A stretch of 64,000 nt of DNA, from contig JAGUVW010000016.1 of NCBI GenBank assembly GCA_020062665.1, positions 38,915 to 102,914 on the forward strand, read 5' to 3'. Under the pieces are notes generated by a model. It was not told where the DNA came from and searched no databases. It saw nothing but the letters and a program-made list of their open reading frames with translations. The first letter of the stretch is position 1. Every line of letters begins with the position of its first letter. This DNA is from Pseudomonadales bacterium (GTDB lineage: Bacteria > Pseudomonadota > Gammaproteobacteria > Pseudomonadales > Ketobacteraceae). Positions 1-9,281 of the stretch are shown here, in pieces. The position numbers and the translations under genes were made by a program.

Positions 1-124
1 TAACCTTCCGCCACGCCCACCGTTACGCGCCTTCACAGCGCTTTACAGAGTTCCTACACATTCCACCCGTTGGTCTACACTGAAATTTGATTAACCGGCT
101 GATTTCAACGGGAAAGCAGATCTC

Positions 125-1951
125 ATGCGACTGATAATGCTAACAATGGTGTTGGTGTGCTGTATCGCCAGGGCTGACACGTTTGCGGTGGAAGAAAAGC
201 AAACCAAGGATCCCCTCTATCACTATCTGGAATACCTGGAAGACCCGCAGCACAGCCTCACCATCGACGAGGTGATGGACTTTCCCGCCGAACGCTGGAC
301 ACCCAACGAGGCCCAGATCTTCAACAAGGGCTACAGCAACTCCACCTGGTGGCTGAAGATCCAGCTGTCCAACGCAAGCGGCCACAAGCTGAACCGGTTT
401 GTGGAAATCAGTTACCCGGTGCTGGACTATATCGACGCCTATGTCACCAACGGCACCATCAAGCAAAGCTACAAACTCGGCGACAAATATCCCTTTCACC
501 AGCGCCCGGTGGATCACCGAAATTTTCTGATTCCGCTGGAATGGATGACCGACGAATCCCTCACCATCTATCTGGCCGTGCGCAGCAGCAGTTCGATCCA
601 GGTGCCGATCATGCTGTGGGAACAGCATGCGTTCTATAACGTGGATCAAACCCGCACGCTCGTTCATGGCGTGTACTACGGCATCATGTTCGTGATGATC
701 ATGTACAACCTGTTTGTGTATCTGGCGGTGGGTGATCGCAATTATCTTTTCTACGTGATGTTCGTGCTGTGCATGCCGCTGTTTCTGGCCAGCCTCACCG
801 GTTTTTCCTTCCAGTATCTGTGGCCCAATTACACGACATGGAATGATCAGGCGATATTGGTGGCGCTATCGGGCGTGGTGTTCTTCGGCGCCCTGTTCAC
901 CTATCGCTTTCTGGATCTGCGCAAGCGACATCCGGCGTATGGTTGGATGGCCACTGTTTTAACCGTCGGCGCCCTGCTGATCATCGGCGCAACGTTCTAT
1001 CTCAGTTACCGCGTGATGATTCACATCCTGATTCCGTTTGCCTCACTGGCCTGCATCTATGCGTTCGTCAGCGGCGTGCTGCAATGGCTCAGCGGCAATC
1101 TGGCCGCACGCTATTACACCGTGGCCTGGACAGCACTGCTCGGTGGTGGTGTGATTCTGGCACTGAACAAATTCCACATCATCCCCAAAAACACCTTTAC
1201 CGAATACGCCACGCAGATCGGGTCGGCGCTGGAGGTAATCCTGCTGTCATTCGCCCTCGCGGAACGCATCAACCAGGAACGGCGCATGCGCTTCGATGCC
1301 CAGCAGGACATGCTCACCACCGAACGGGAACTGCGTCAGGCCCGCGAAGAAGCCTTGACGATCCAGAAGCAGGCCACTGAGTCGCTGGAAGTGCGCGTGA
1401 AGGAGCGCACCAAGGAACTGGAAGAACTCAATCACAAGCTGGAAGAATTGAGCGCCACCGATCAGCTCACCGGCCTGAAGAATCGCCGCTATCTGGATCA
1501 GACCCTGGCGGAAGAATTTGCCCGCTGCTGCCGCTACGGCCACACCCTGGCGCTGCTGCTGATGGACATCGATCACTTCAAGTCCTTCAACGACACCTAC
1601 GGCCATTTGATTGGCGATGAGTGCCTGAAGGATGTGGCTCACTGCGTGCGCAAAGGGTTACGCTGGCCATCGGATCGCGCAGCCCGCTTTGGTGGTGAGG
1701 AGTTCTGCGTGATACTGCCGGAAACCGACAAGGAAGGCGCCCTCACCGTGGCAGAGCGCATTCGCAAAAATGTGGAAAACCTGAATTTCATGGTGAACGA
1801 CAAGAAGGTGCCCGTGACCATCAGCATCGGTGTTGCGGTGCTGGTGCCCACCACCAATCTGGCGGTGGAGTACATTCTGGAGTCCGCCGACAACGCGCTC
1901 TATGAATCGAAAGAAGCGGGCCGCAACCGGGTGACCCTGCACGCAGCCTGA
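125..1951 (+). CDS. 7TMR-DISM diguanylate cyclase (GGDEF)
   Basis: Predicted inner-membrane enzyme making cyclic di-GMP from two GTP in response to a periplasmic ligand. In the 608 residues I see a signal peptide (1-17), a 7TMR-DISM extracellular beta domain (about 26-165, with the conserved WWLKIQL and LGDKYPFHQRP stretches), a seven-helix membrane block (about 182-385), a coiled coil (about 390-440) and a C-terminal GGDEF domain with intact GGEEF at 523-527. The inhibitory I-site is altered: the four residues lying five before GGEEF are WPSD rather than RxxD, so product inhibition may be weak. The sensory half resembles the two hybrid kinases at 33-38 kb. It converges on a chemoreceptor and shares a bidirectional terminator with it. 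The ligand is unknown. Confidence 0.92.
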   Translation: MRLIMLTMVLVCCIARADTFAVEEKQTKDPLYHYLEYLEDPQHSLTIDEVMDFPAERWTPNEAQIFNKGYSNSTWWLKIQLSNASGHKLNRFVEISYPVLDYIDAYVTNGTIKQSYKLGDKYPFHQRPVDHRNFLIPLEWMTDESLTIYLAVRSSSSIQVPIMLWEQHAFYNVDQTRTLVHGVYYGIMFVMIMYNLFVYLAVGDRNYLFYVMFVLCMPLFLASLTGFSFQYLWPNYTTWNDQAILVALSGVVFFGALFTYRFLDLRKRHPAYGWMATVLTVGALLIIGATFYLSYRVMIHILIPFASLACIYAFVSGVLQWLSGNLAARYYTVAWTALLGGGVILALNKFHIIPKNTFTEYATQIGSALEVILLSFALAERINQERRMRFDAQQDMLTTERELRQAREEALTIQKQATESLEVRVKERTKELEELNHKLEELSATDQLTGLKNRRYLDQTLAEEFARCCRYGHTLALLLMDIDHFKSFNDTYGHLIGDECLKDVAHCVRKGLRWPSDRAARFGGEEFCVILPETDKEGALTVAERIRKNVENLNFMVNDKKVPVTISIGVAVLVPTTNLAVEYILESADNALYESKEAGRNRVTLHAA

Positions 1952-1997
1952 TCCGTCGCGCACTTCATTACATCAACATCCTGTCGCACAGAACAAG

Positions 1998-2040
1998 AAA
2001 AAGGGCGCTGTCCGTTACGGGTAGCGCCCTTGCTGTTTTT
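1998..2040. terminator. bidirectional intrinsic terminator
   Basis: The arms AAGGGCGCT (2001-2009) and AGCGCCCTT (2023-2031) form a 9-bp stem. A-rich sequence on the left reads as a T tract on the minus strand, and TGCTGTTTTT follows on the right. It lies between two convergent genes and can serve both. Confidence 0.8.
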
Positions 2041-2055
2041 GCACCGCCTCTGAAA

Positions 2056-4800
2056 TCAGAACTCTTCCCACTCATCAGCGGCAGGCCGTGCCTTGCGCGG
2101 CTGCGGTGAACGCACCGGCGCTTTCACTGCGCCAGCACGACGTGCGGCAGGAGCCGCCATGCGTGCAGTTTCATGACGCTGGGCAGCGCCCTCTGTCAAC
2201 TGGAAGAACGCAATCTGCTCGCCCAAACGACGCGCCTGTTCCGCCATGGTTTCGCTGGCCGCCGAGGCTTCTTCCACCAGCGCGGCATTCTGCTGCGTCA
2301 TCTCGTCCATCTGGCTTACCGCAACGTTCACTTGCTCGATACCGGAGGTCTGCTCCTGTGCCGACTGCGCCAGATCCGAGATCAGCACGCTGACATCATT
2401 CACCGAGCTGATGATATCGTTGAGCATGCGGCCGGATTCCTGCACCAGCGCGGTACCGTCTTCCACCCGTTCCACACTTTCGCTGATCAGCGACTTGATT
2501 TCCCGTGCGGCGTTGGCGGAACGTTGCGCCAGACTGCGCACTTCGCCCGCCACCACGGCAAAGCCACGACCCTGCTCACCTGCACGCGCCGCCTCGACTG
2601 CGGCATTGAGCGCGAGCAGATTGGTCTGGAATGCGATCTCGTCGATTACCCCGATGATGTCGGCGATTTTCTTGCTGCTGCTGTTGATGGCGTTGATGGC
2701 TTCCACCGCCTGCTGCGCCACTTCGCCACTGCGAGTGGCATTCTGCTTGGCCACAGCAGTCAGCTGTTCAACGCGCTGGGCATTTTCGGCACTCTGACGC
2801 ACGGCGCTGGTCATTTCTTCCATGCTGGAGGCGGTTTCCTCCAGCGAGGATGCCTGCTCTTCCGTGCGCTGGCTCAGGTCAGCATTGCCCTGGGCAATTT
2901 CATCGGCGCCGTGCAACACCGACGTGGAAGCATTGCGGATTTCGGTCACGATACTGACCAGGCGATCAACCGTATCATTCACGTTATCGCGCAGGCGGCC
3001 AAACTCACCCTGGTATTCCTTGGTCACCTTGTGGCGCAGATCACCCTGGGAAAGTTTTTCCATGATGGCAACCATTTCACCGATCACATCCTCGCAGATG
3101 TCCAGCAACTGGTTGATGCCCTGACTCATGGCCAGGAAGAAACCGCTGCGCCCCTGGACGGTGGCACGGGACGACAGATTGCCAATCGCCGCCGCGCGAA
3201 TCATGTGATCCAGCTCTTTTTCGATCGCCACTTCTTCGGTGCGATCCTTCCATTCCACCACGGTGCCGATGGAATCGCCCTTGCTGTCGGTCACCGGGCT
3301 GGCGTAAACGTTCAGCGTTCTGCCGCCCAACACAAAGGTGGAATCCACTGGCTGCTTCAGGTTCTTCAGCAGATTGCGCTGATGGGCCGGATTCTTGTGA
3401 TAGATATCGATGTTCGCACCCATCAGCTTGTCGACGTTGAACTGGGGCAACTCCCGCTGCAGATCCTTTTCCGCGTTGCGCATCATTTTCATGACGGCGT
3501 GATTGGTGTAGACGATATTCAGATCGTTATCCGCCACCATTACGTTGGCCGACACCGAATCCAGCGCCTGACGGATGCGGGCATTTTCATTGGCAATGCG
3601 CCGTTCTTCGTCGATGCGCGCCTGCTCGATGCGCTGCAGGTCGGCGGCCTTGCGCAACTCATCGGTGCGATCCAGCCACTCGATCACCGTGCCCAGGCGT
3701 CTCTTGTCGGCGCTGAACACCGGCGTGGCCGTGATGACAATCGTGCGCCCACCCACCACCACTTCCTGCCGATGAGTGGAAGTGGCAGCATCCAGAATCC
3801 GCCGCTGATGACGGGGATCGCGATGGAAGATATCCATGTTGCAGCCCATCAGCTTGTCGGCATTGAACTGGGGCAGCGCGGTTTTCAGATCCGCTTCGGC
3901 ATTCTTCATCATCTTGTCGAGCGACGCATTCATGTAGATGATGTTGTAATCCTGGTCGGCCAGCATCACATTGGTATCACACACGTCCAGCGCGTTCTTG
4001 ATCCGCAGCGCTTCGTTGGCCACCAGCCGGGTGTTTTCCAGCTCAAAATTCAGTTTGATCTTCATGCACTGCATGCCCTGCAGCACGCGGCCCGGCTCAT
4101 CGTTGCGGTGAATATCCAGAACGGCATCAAAGTTGCCGCTGCTGATCTTGTTCAGCACACTGGCCGCCTGCGCCATGGGTGCCACCACCACCTGTTTCAT
4201 GAAGTGGAACAGCGCGCCAAACAGAATGAGCAGGCTGACAATATAGGGCCAGGGCAGCGCCTGACCCGACACCGCGTAATCACCCAGCAGCACCAGCACG
4301 AACACGCCCAGCAGCGCCGCCAGTTTGCTATTCAGCGACAGATTCAGCAGTTTGCGTTCCATCCGCGCCGCCAGCGGTGGCTGCACGTTTTCACCGGCGT
4401 TCAGTCTTGCGTAAAGCGCTTCCGCATCACGAATCTGTTGGTCGCTCACACGGCTGCGCACCGACATGAATTCCACGATTTCGCCATTGGCCCAGATCGG
4501 CGTCACATTGGCTTCCACCCAGTAGTGATCGCCATTCTTGCAACGGTTTTTCACCATGCCGCGCCAGGGCTTGCCGGCGCGCACCGTGTCCCACAGATCT
4601 TTGAACGCGGCCTGGGGCATGTCGGGGTGACGGATGATGTTGTGGGCCTGGCCGATCAGCTCCGGCTCGGTAAAGCCGCTGATCTCGATGAAGTCCCGGT
4701 TGATATAGGTGATGACACCCTTGGGGTTGGTTTTGGAGACGATGGTCTGCCCGGGGGCGAGTTTGATCTCGTTCTGGGTCACTGGCATGTTGACGCGCAT
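2056..4800 (-). CDS. Aer-like methyl-accepting chemotaxis protein with duplicated PAS domains
   Basis: Chemoreceptor of 914 residues that would signal through CheW/CheA. The N-terminal PAS domain (about 15-115) resembles the FAD-binding Aer PAS ([21 protein letters not shown]), suggesting redox or oxygen sensing. A short membrane hairpin follows (about 160-205), then two PAS domains that are clear copies of each other (about 265-385 and 405-525; both contain PQFN-x-DKLMG), a HAMP-like linker, and a complete signalling domain with the [21 protein letters not shown] hairpin tip. It ends in EWEEF, matching the xWxxF pentapeptide that tethers CheR/CheB in high-abundance receptors. It is co-directional with and downstream of desT, 106 bp away. 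Confidence 0.93.
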   Translation of the reverse strand: MRVNMPVTQNEIKLAPGQTIVSKTNPKGVITYINRDFIEISGFTEPELIGQAHNIIRHPDMPQAAFKDLWDTVRAGKPWRGMVKNRCKNGDHYWVEANVTPIWANGEIVEFMSVRSRVSDQQIRDAEALYARLNAGENVQPPLAARMERKLLNLSLNSKLAALLGVFVLVLLGDYAVSGQALPWPYIVSLLILFGALFHFMKQVVVAPMAQAASVLNKISSGNFDAVLDIHRNDEPGRVLQGMQCMKIKLNFELENTRLVANEALRIKNALDVCDTNVMLADQDYNIIYMNASLDKMMKNAEADLKTALPQFNADKLMGCNMDIFHRDPRHQRRILDAATSTHRQEVVVGGRTIVITATPVFSADKRRLGTVIEWLDRTDELRKAADLQRIEQARIDEERRIANENARIRQALDSVSANVMVADNDLNIVYTNHAVMKMMRNAEKDLQRELPQFNVDKLMGANIDIYHKNPAHQRNLLKNLKQPVDSTFVLGGRTLNVYASPVTDSKGDSIGTVVEWKDRTEEVAIEKELDHMIRAAAIGNLSSRATVQGRSGFFLAMSQGINQLLDICEDVIGEMVAIMEKLSQGDLRHKVTKEYQGEFGRLRDNVNDTVDRLVSIVTEIRNASTSVLHGADEIAQGNADLSQRTEEQASSLEETASSMEEMTSAVRQSAENAQRVEQLTAVAKQNATRSGEVAQQAVEAINAINSSSKKIADIIGVIDEIAFQTNLLALNAAVEAARAGEQGRGFAVVAGEVRSLAQRSANAAREIKSLISESVERVEDGTALVQESGRMLNDIISSVNDVSVLISDLAQSAQEQTSGIEQVNVAVSQMDEMTQQNAALVEEASAASETMAEQARRLGEQIAFFQLTEGAAQRHETARMAAPAARRAGAVKAPVRSPQPRKARPAADEWEEF

Positions 4801-4906
4801 GAGGGCCTGTCCTTTCCTGACGAAGACAAATGGATGCTCAGACCTTCAGTCTAGGAAAGGATTGGGGCTTTCGCTCAGTAACGGTGTGGTTTTTGTCCAG
4901 CGTCAA

Positions 4907-5539
4907 TCAGGCTTGCGCCGGTTTGGGCTGCCAGTGCGCGGCCCCCAGAAACACCAGCTGCAACTGGCGCTGCAAACGGCGCTGAAACTGGGCCAGCGCA
5001 ACGGTATTGGACGCCGGCAGATCCAGCAGCTCCATGGTGGACGACGCTACGGTATGAATGGTCAGCGAGGTCACGTTATCCAACATGTCCGCCGACAGCT
5101 GCGGCAGCAAACCCAGCCGCTTCAGATCCAGCGCCAGCTCGTTGGCAAAGTACTGCAATTCGCTGCGGATGGCGTTGCGCACGGTGAGCGTGCCGCCGGT
5201 GAGGGATTGCGCCAGAAACACAAAGTAAACCCGCTGGCGGAACACGTACTCGCAATACTGGCTGAGGGAATCCCGGATCAGGGAGCGGGGATCGGTGCGA
5301 TGCTGGCGCACTTCCCGCATCAATTGCCGCAGCACCTTGCTCAACTCGTCCACCAGGTTCAGCGCCAGATCTTCCACGTCATTGAAATGGCGGTAGAAAG
5401 CCGTAGGCACCACCCCGGCCCGCTTGGCCACTTCGCGGATGCTCAGGCTGGAAATATGCTGGCCTTCCTCGACCCATTGCAGCGCGGCGTTCATCAGCGA
5501 CTGGCGCGTCAGCAGTTTTCTTTCCTGGCGGTTGTTCAT
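4907..5539 (-). CDS. desT: TetR-family fatty-acid desaturation repressor, DesT/FabR type
   Basis: A 210-residue regulator with an N-terminal TetR helix-turn-helix (about 10-56; LSIREVAKRAGVVPTAFYRHF, recognition helix near 35-45) and an all-helical ligand domain. The LTRQSLMNAAL start and the GVVPTAFYRHF motif match FabR/DesT. Known members sense the saturated/unsaturated acyl-CoA ratio and control desaturase or fab genes. Here it is divergent from a ferredoxin reductase-desaturase pair, the same arrangement as Pseudomonas desT-desCB, which supports a DesT assignment over FabR. Two similar palindromes lie in the 268-bp divergent region. The start ATG follows a weak AGG Shine-Dalgarno. Confidence 0.85.
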   Translation of the reverse strand: MNNRQERKLLTRQSLMNAALQWVEEGQHISSLSIREVAKRAGVVPTAFYRHFNDVEDLALNLVDELSKVLRQLMREVRQHRTDPRSLIRDSLSQYCEYVFRQRVYFVFLAQSLTGGTLTVRNAIRSELQYFANELALDLKRLGLLPQLSADMLDNVTSLTIHTVASSTMELLDLPASNTVALAQFQRRLQRQLQLVFLGAAHWQPKPAQA

Positions 5540-5658
5540 CGAGCCTGATCCAGATCAATTCAGTGCGCAATTGTAGGCAGATTGGCTGCCGATGTAACAG
5601 ATCACCGGGCCAAATCCTCGAATTTACCCCTTAAAATCCCCCCCGATTTTTCCACTCA

Positions 5659-5674
5659 GTGTACAAGTGAACAC
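5659..5674. promoter_or_regulatory. putative DesT operator, left copy
   Basis: GTGTACAAGTGAACAC is an imperfect palindrome (GTGTnCAnnTGnACAC). It shares its first eight bases with a second copy 109 bp away in the same desT-desC divergent region. The GTACA-N2-TG core resembles sites of the FabR/DesT family; the assignment is inferred from position and similarity. Confidence 0.55.
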
Positions 5675-5767
5675 AAATTCAACAGTAATAAATAATTGTT
5701 TTAAAACACAATTTTAATTTTTGTATGACATTTTACAGGCGCCGCATTGACATCCGTATTCGCAACG

Positions 5768-5783
5768 GTGTACAACTGTTCAC
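5768..5783. promoter_or_regulatory. putative DesT operator, right copy
   Basis: GTGTACAACTGTTCAC starts 40 bp before the desC ATG, where a bound repressor would block transcription or early elongation of desCB. It matches the left copy over GTGTACAA and conserves the TG-N2-CAC right half. The AT-rich stretch 5680-5735 between the copies probably holds the divergent promoters. Confidence 0.6.
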
Positions 5784-5807
5784 GCAAACAACGCAGGAGT
5801 ACCCACA

Positions 5808-6911
5808 ATGGACGCCAAAGCCTGGTTCAACCTCAGCCTGTTCAACACCCCCCGCGCCGGGGAGTATTTCGAATACCTGGTTCAGGGCATCGATCCCCTG
5901 TGGTCGCTCACCGACTGCAAGGCCCGCGTGGTGGAGGTTCGCGATGAAACCCACGACACCAAGACCTTCGTCCTGCGCCCCAATGCCCGCTGGCAGGGTT
6001 TCGAACCCGGCCAGCACCTGCATATCACCCTGACCATCAACGGCGTGCAGCAGACCCGCACCTTCACCATCTCCTCCACACCGTATGAATGGAAGCAACA
6101 GGGCACCATTACCCTGACCGTGAAGCGGGTGCCCGATGGCCGCGTCACTGGCTGGATGCACGATCACCTGAGCGCCGGCACGGTGGTGACCTTGTCCCAG
6201 GCCAGCGGTGACTTCGTGCTGCCGAAAGAGCCGGAAGGTGCCATTGCCTATTTCGCCGCCGGTTCCGGCATTACGCCGATTGCGTCCCAGCTGGGCAAGC
6301 TGTCCGCCTGCAAGATGCCGGTGCCGGCCACTCTGCTCTACTTCGCCCGCAGCGAACAGGATTACATTTTCGGCGCCGAACTGAAGGCGCTGGCCCAGGC
6401 CCACAAGCGCTTCACCCTGCACACCATTGCCGCAGACGGCGGCCATCCCGACACGCACTACAGCCTGCCCCAGGGCATGATCAGCGCCGACCACGTGCGC
6501 GCCGCCCTGCAGGACAAGCCGGAGTGGGTGTATGTGTGCGGCCCCCATCCGTTCCGCGAGCAGGTGAAAGCACTGCTGGCAGAACAGGGCTATCCGCTCA
6601 ACCGGGTGAAGGAAGAAGCCTTCGGCCTGCCGCCAGTGGCGCGCGTCGCCGGGGAAAAGGTCACGGTCAGCTTCAGCAACAGCCACACCAAAGCCAGCAC
6701 CGATCAACCCGGCACCATCCTTTCCATGGCGGAAGAGGCCGGCCTCAAGCCCACCTCTGGCTGCCGCATGGGCATCTGCTACACCTGCAAGTGCACCAAG
6801 AAATCCGGCCAGGTGCGCAATGTCGTCACTGGCGAACTGTCGTCGACAGGCGAAGAGGACATCCGCATCTGCGTGTCCACCCCCGTCAGCAACGTTGAAA
6901 TCGCCCTGTAA
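5808..6911 (+). CDS. desC: ferredoxin reductase partner of acyl desaturase (DesC-like)
   Basis: A 367-residue flavin/iron-sulfur oxidoreductase that would pass NAD(P)H electrons to the desaturase encoded 32 bp downstream. The order is an FAD-binding beta barrel (about 40-140; RTFTISSTPYEW), an NAD-binding Rossmann region (about 145-265; AAGSGITPIASQL, VYVCGPHPFREQV) and a C-terminal plant-type 2Fe-2S ferredoxin domain whose cysteines follow C-x4-C-x2-C (SGCRMGICYTC) with a distal Cys in RICVSTP. The start is set by a GGAG-type site before ATG 5808. It is the first gene of an operon divergent from desT and probably DesT-repressed, hence induced when saturated acyl-CoA predominates. Confidence 0.9.
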   Translation: MDAKAWFNLSLFNTPRAGEYFEYLVQGIDPLWSLTDCKARVVEVRDETHDTKTFVLRPNARWQGFEPGQHLHITLTINGVQQTRTFTISSTPYEWKQQGTITLTVKRVPDGRVTGWMHDHLSAGTVVTLSQASGDFVLPKEPEGAIAYFAAGSGITPIASQLGKLSACKMPVPATLLYFARSEQDYIFGAELKALAQAHKRFTLHTIAADGGHPDTHYSLPQGMISADHVRAALQDKPEWVYVCGPHPFREQVKALLAEQGYPLNRVKEEAFGLPPVARVAGEKVTVSFSNSHTKASTDQPGTILSMAEEAGLKPTSGCRMGICYTCKCTKKSGQVRNVVTGELSSTGEEDIRICVSTPVSNVEIAL

Positions 6912-6943
6912 TCATCTTTGAATCGAAGGAAAAGGAGTCCACC

Positions 6944-8071
6944 ATGACCACTGCAAACCGTCCGGCACTGGAAGCCCTGAAACCCGCCGCCATGACCGGC
7001 CAGCGCAAACTCAGCGAAACCCAACTGGCCGAACTGCAGAAGGAATTCGACGCGCTGCGTGACAGCATCAAGGCCGACCTGGGCCAGCGCGATGCCGACT
7101 ACATCCAGAACATCATCCGCATCCAGCGCTTCTGCGAAATCGCCGGCCGCACCCTGATTCACTTCAGCTTCACGCCGGTGGCGTTCATGCTCGGCGTCAC
7201 CGCGCTGTCCATCTCGAAGATCATGGACAACATGGAAATCGGCCACAACGTGATGCACGGCCAGTACGACTGGATGAACGATCCGAAAGTGCACTCCCGT
7301 AATTTCGACTGGGATACCGCCTGCGACAACAAATCGTGGATGCGTACTCACAATTTCGAGCACCACACCTTCACCAATATCGTGGGCAAGGATCGCGATT
7401 ATGGTTATGCGGTGCTGCGCCTGTCCGATGACACCCCGTGGCACCCGCTGCGCAGTATCCAGATCGCGTATTTCGCGCTGCTGAGCATTTTCTTCCAGTG
7501 GGGCGTGGCGCTGCATGAAATGGAAACCGAAAAGCTGCGTGAAGGCACCTTCGACCTGGAAGAGAAGAAGCCCTACATCAAGGCGATGCTGAAAAAGGCT
7601 GGCCGCCAGGTGTTCAAGGACTATATCTTCTTCCCGGCGCTGGCAGGTCCGTTCTTCTGGAAAGTCATGCTGGGCAACGGCATGGCGAACCTGGCGCGCA
7701 ACCTGTGGGCGTCATCCATCATTTTCTGCGGCCACTTCACCGAGGGCGCCCAGGCGTTCAGCGAGGAAGAGTGCGAAAACGAGAGCAAGGGTCACTGGTA
7801 CTACCGGCAAATGCTGGGCTCTAGCAACTTCGAAGGCGGACGTCTGCTGCACATCATGAGCGGCCACCTGAGCTACCAGATCGAGCACCACCTGTTCCCG
7901 GACATCCCGGCCCACCGCTATGCCGAAATGTCACCCAAGGTGCAGGAAATCGCCGAACGCTTTGGCATTCCCTACAACACCGGGTCGTTTGCCAAGCAGT
8001 ACAGCAGCGTGGTCAAGCGGGTGCTGAAATACTCCCTGCCGTCATCCCTCAGCAGCAAGATCAAGGCCTGA
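6944..8071 (+). CDS. desB: membrane acyl-CoA/fatty-acid desaturase (DesB-like)
   Basis: A di-iron integral-membrane desaturase of 375 residues, predicted to place a cis double bond (probably delta-9) in acyl chains to adjust membrane fluidity. All three histidine boxes are present: HNVMH at 101-105, HNFEHH at 136-141 and QIEHH at 312-316. Hydrophobic segments flank the first box (about 68-92) and lie near 190-205 and 230-260. A strong AAGGAG site precedes the ATG. It follows the ferredoxin reductase by 32 bp, consistent with the desCB pair known from Pseudomonas. Regiospecificity cannot be read from the sequence. Confidence 0.9.
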   Translation: MTTANRPALEALKPAAMTGQRKLSETQLAELQKEFDALRDSIKADLGQRDADYIQNIIRIQRFCEIAGRTLIHFSFTPVAFMLGVTALSISKIMDNMEIGHNVMHGQYDWMNDPKVHSRNFDWDTACDNKSWMRTHNFEHHTFTNIVGKDRDYGYAVLRLSDDTPWHPLRSIQIAYFALLSIFFQWGVALHEMETEKLREGTFDLEEKKPYIKAMLKKAGRQVFKDYIFFPALAGPFFWKVMLGNGMANLARNLWASSIIFCGHFTEGAQAFSEEECENESKGHWYYRQMLGSSNFEGGRLLHIMSGHLSYQIEHHLFPDIPAHRYAEMSPKVQEIAERFGIPYNTGSFAKQYSSVVKRVLKYSLPSSLSSKIKA

Positions 8072-8134
8072 GTGACTGTTGCCAGGCGGAAAATGGTGCT
8101 ATAGAAGCTGCTAGCAAGGAGAGAGGACCCGACC

Positions 8135-8461
8135 ATGGCACTGCTGAACAAACTCGAAATGCTCAAGGACATGATCCAGACCGCCATCGACAACGGCGCC
8201 CGCACGGTGGAAGACGTGCACAAGTCCATTGCGGATCTGCCGTTCGAGATTCTGGAAAAAAACGGCTTGCTGGATGAAGACAGACAACAGCTGCGGGAAC
8301 GCAGCCAACAAACGATCGGAACAGTGTATGGAACGATTCGTGAAATCAATCAGAAAATTGGTGAACTGGCTTCGGACATGTTTGAAGCCCTCGAGGACAG
8401 CCAGCACGTTTCTCGCGTGATGGACGAAAACGATCAGAAGTCCACCGACGACTCCCGCTAA
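8135..8461 (+). CDS. small helical conserved hypothetical protein
   Basis: A 108-residue soluble, acidic, predicted all-helical protein that I cannot assign to a named family. It has no signal peptide or membrane segment. The motif DNGARTVEDVHKSIADLPFEILEK (residues about 20-43) is followed by charged amphipathic helices suited to a coiled coil. A good GGAGAGAGG-type ribosome site precedes ATG 8135. It sits 63 bp behind the desaturase, before a strong terminator, so it is probably co-transcribed with desCB. A phasin-like or membrane-associating role is possible but only a guess from composition. Confidence 0.75.
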   Translation: MALLNKLEMLKDMIQTAIDNGARTVEDVHKSIADLPFEILEKNGLLDEDRQQLRERSQQTIGTVYGTIREINQKIGELASDMFEALEDSQHVSRVMDENDQKSTDDSR

Positions 8462-8480
8462 GCAGGATTCTGTCATTCTC

Positions 8481-8516
8481 AACCCGCCTTTCTGTCCCGG
8501 AAAGCGCGGGTTTTTT
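8481..8516 (+). terminator. intrinsic terminator after the desCB operon
   Basis: AACCCGC (8481-8487) pairs with GCGGGTT (8506-8512), followed by a run of T to 8516. It lies 20 bp after the stop of the small helical protein. Confidence 0.8.
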
Positions 8517-8528
8517 GTGCGCAACCTT

Positions 8529-8557
8529 TTGCCGAATCAGTCAACCTCATCTATAGT
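8529..8557 (+). promoter_or_regulatory. sigma-70-like promoter of the outer-membrane barrel gene
   Basis: A -35 TTGCCG (8529-8534) and a -10 TATAGT (8552-8557) are separated by exactly 17 bp. It lies just downstream of a terminator and 75 bp before the barrel ATG. Confidence 0.65.
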
Positions 8558-8632
8558 GCTGCTAACCGTGCACGACCGCTGCCGGTCGGCCCGCCTCCAC
8601 AAGAAAAAACCAGGGACAAAGAGGAAATAACA

Positions 8633-9136
8633 ATGAAGAAAGCGCTTCTTGGCACCGCATTGGCAACCGGTATGATGCTGACCACCTCCTCGGTAATGGC
8701 CGTAGGCTATATCGGCGTCGACTACCAGATGTTCAGAATGGTTGCTGAGGGCTGGTCCGATTCACAGCCCGAAGGTGCCGCACTGCGTCTGGGCGGCAGC
8801 CTGAACGACAATTTCATGGTCGAAGGTCGCATCGGTGCCAGCACCGCTGGCGACAAGACGGATGGCGTGTCCTTCAAGGTGGACGACTACATGGGTGTCT
8901 ATGTGAAGGGTGGCTTCGATCTGGCAGACATGATTTTCCCCTACGTCGCCGTTGGCTTCAGCAAGGTTGACCTGGTTCTCGAAGACGAAAAGGAAACCGA
9001 AGGCGACTTTTCCTACGGCCTGGGCGCAGATCTGCACTTTGGCAGCTTCCAGGTAGGCGCCGAGTGGATGATGATGCTGGACGAAACCGACTACGAACTG
9101 AAAACCGGCACCGTTTCCTTCGCCTGGCGCTTCTGA
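8633..9136 (+). CDS. small outer-membrane beta-barrel protein
   Basis: A 167-residue exported protein with a clean signal peptide (1-23, cleavage near VMA-VG). Alternating amphipathic strands and a terminal aromatic residue (AWRF) are the mark of a BAM-inserted barrel. The size suggests eight strands, as in OmpX/OmpA-like or opacity-type proteins. The strands are well marked (GVYVKGGFDLADMIFPYVAVGFSKV, FQVGAEWMM). A GAGGAA site precedes ATG 8633, and it has its own promoter and an upstream terminator, so it is probably monocistronic. Its function is not evident; it could be a structural barrel or a minor surface protein. Confidence 0.85.
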   Translation: MKKALLGTALATGMMLTTSSVMAVGYIGVDYQMFRMVAEGWSDSQPEGAALRLGGSLNDNFMVEGRIGASTAGDKTDGVSFKVDDYMGVYVKGGFDLADMIFPYVAVGFSKVDLVLEDEKETEGDFSYGLGADLHFGSFQVGAEWMMMLDETDYELKTGTVSFAWRF

Positions 9137-9281
9137 TCCCGTCCGACCGTTCTGCACTACCGGCTGCCTGCATCCTGCGGGCAGTCTGCTCTCCGCAAAA
9201 CTGCAACAACGCCCCTGCACAATGGCAGCCCCTTGCGTACAATCAGCGGGTGGTTCCACCTGACTGCCGCGAATTCCGCCC

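Noticed and set aside
2173..4854. Open frame of 893 codons on the plus strand opposite the Aer-like receptor
   Set aside because: It is the antisense shadow of a clear chemoreceptor; the translation is His/Gln-rich with no domain. Such long antisense frames are expected at this GC content.
9137..9281. Imperfect CTGCCTGC...GCGGGCAG hairpin after the barrel gene as a terminator
   Set aside because: The stem has mismatches and no T tract follows.
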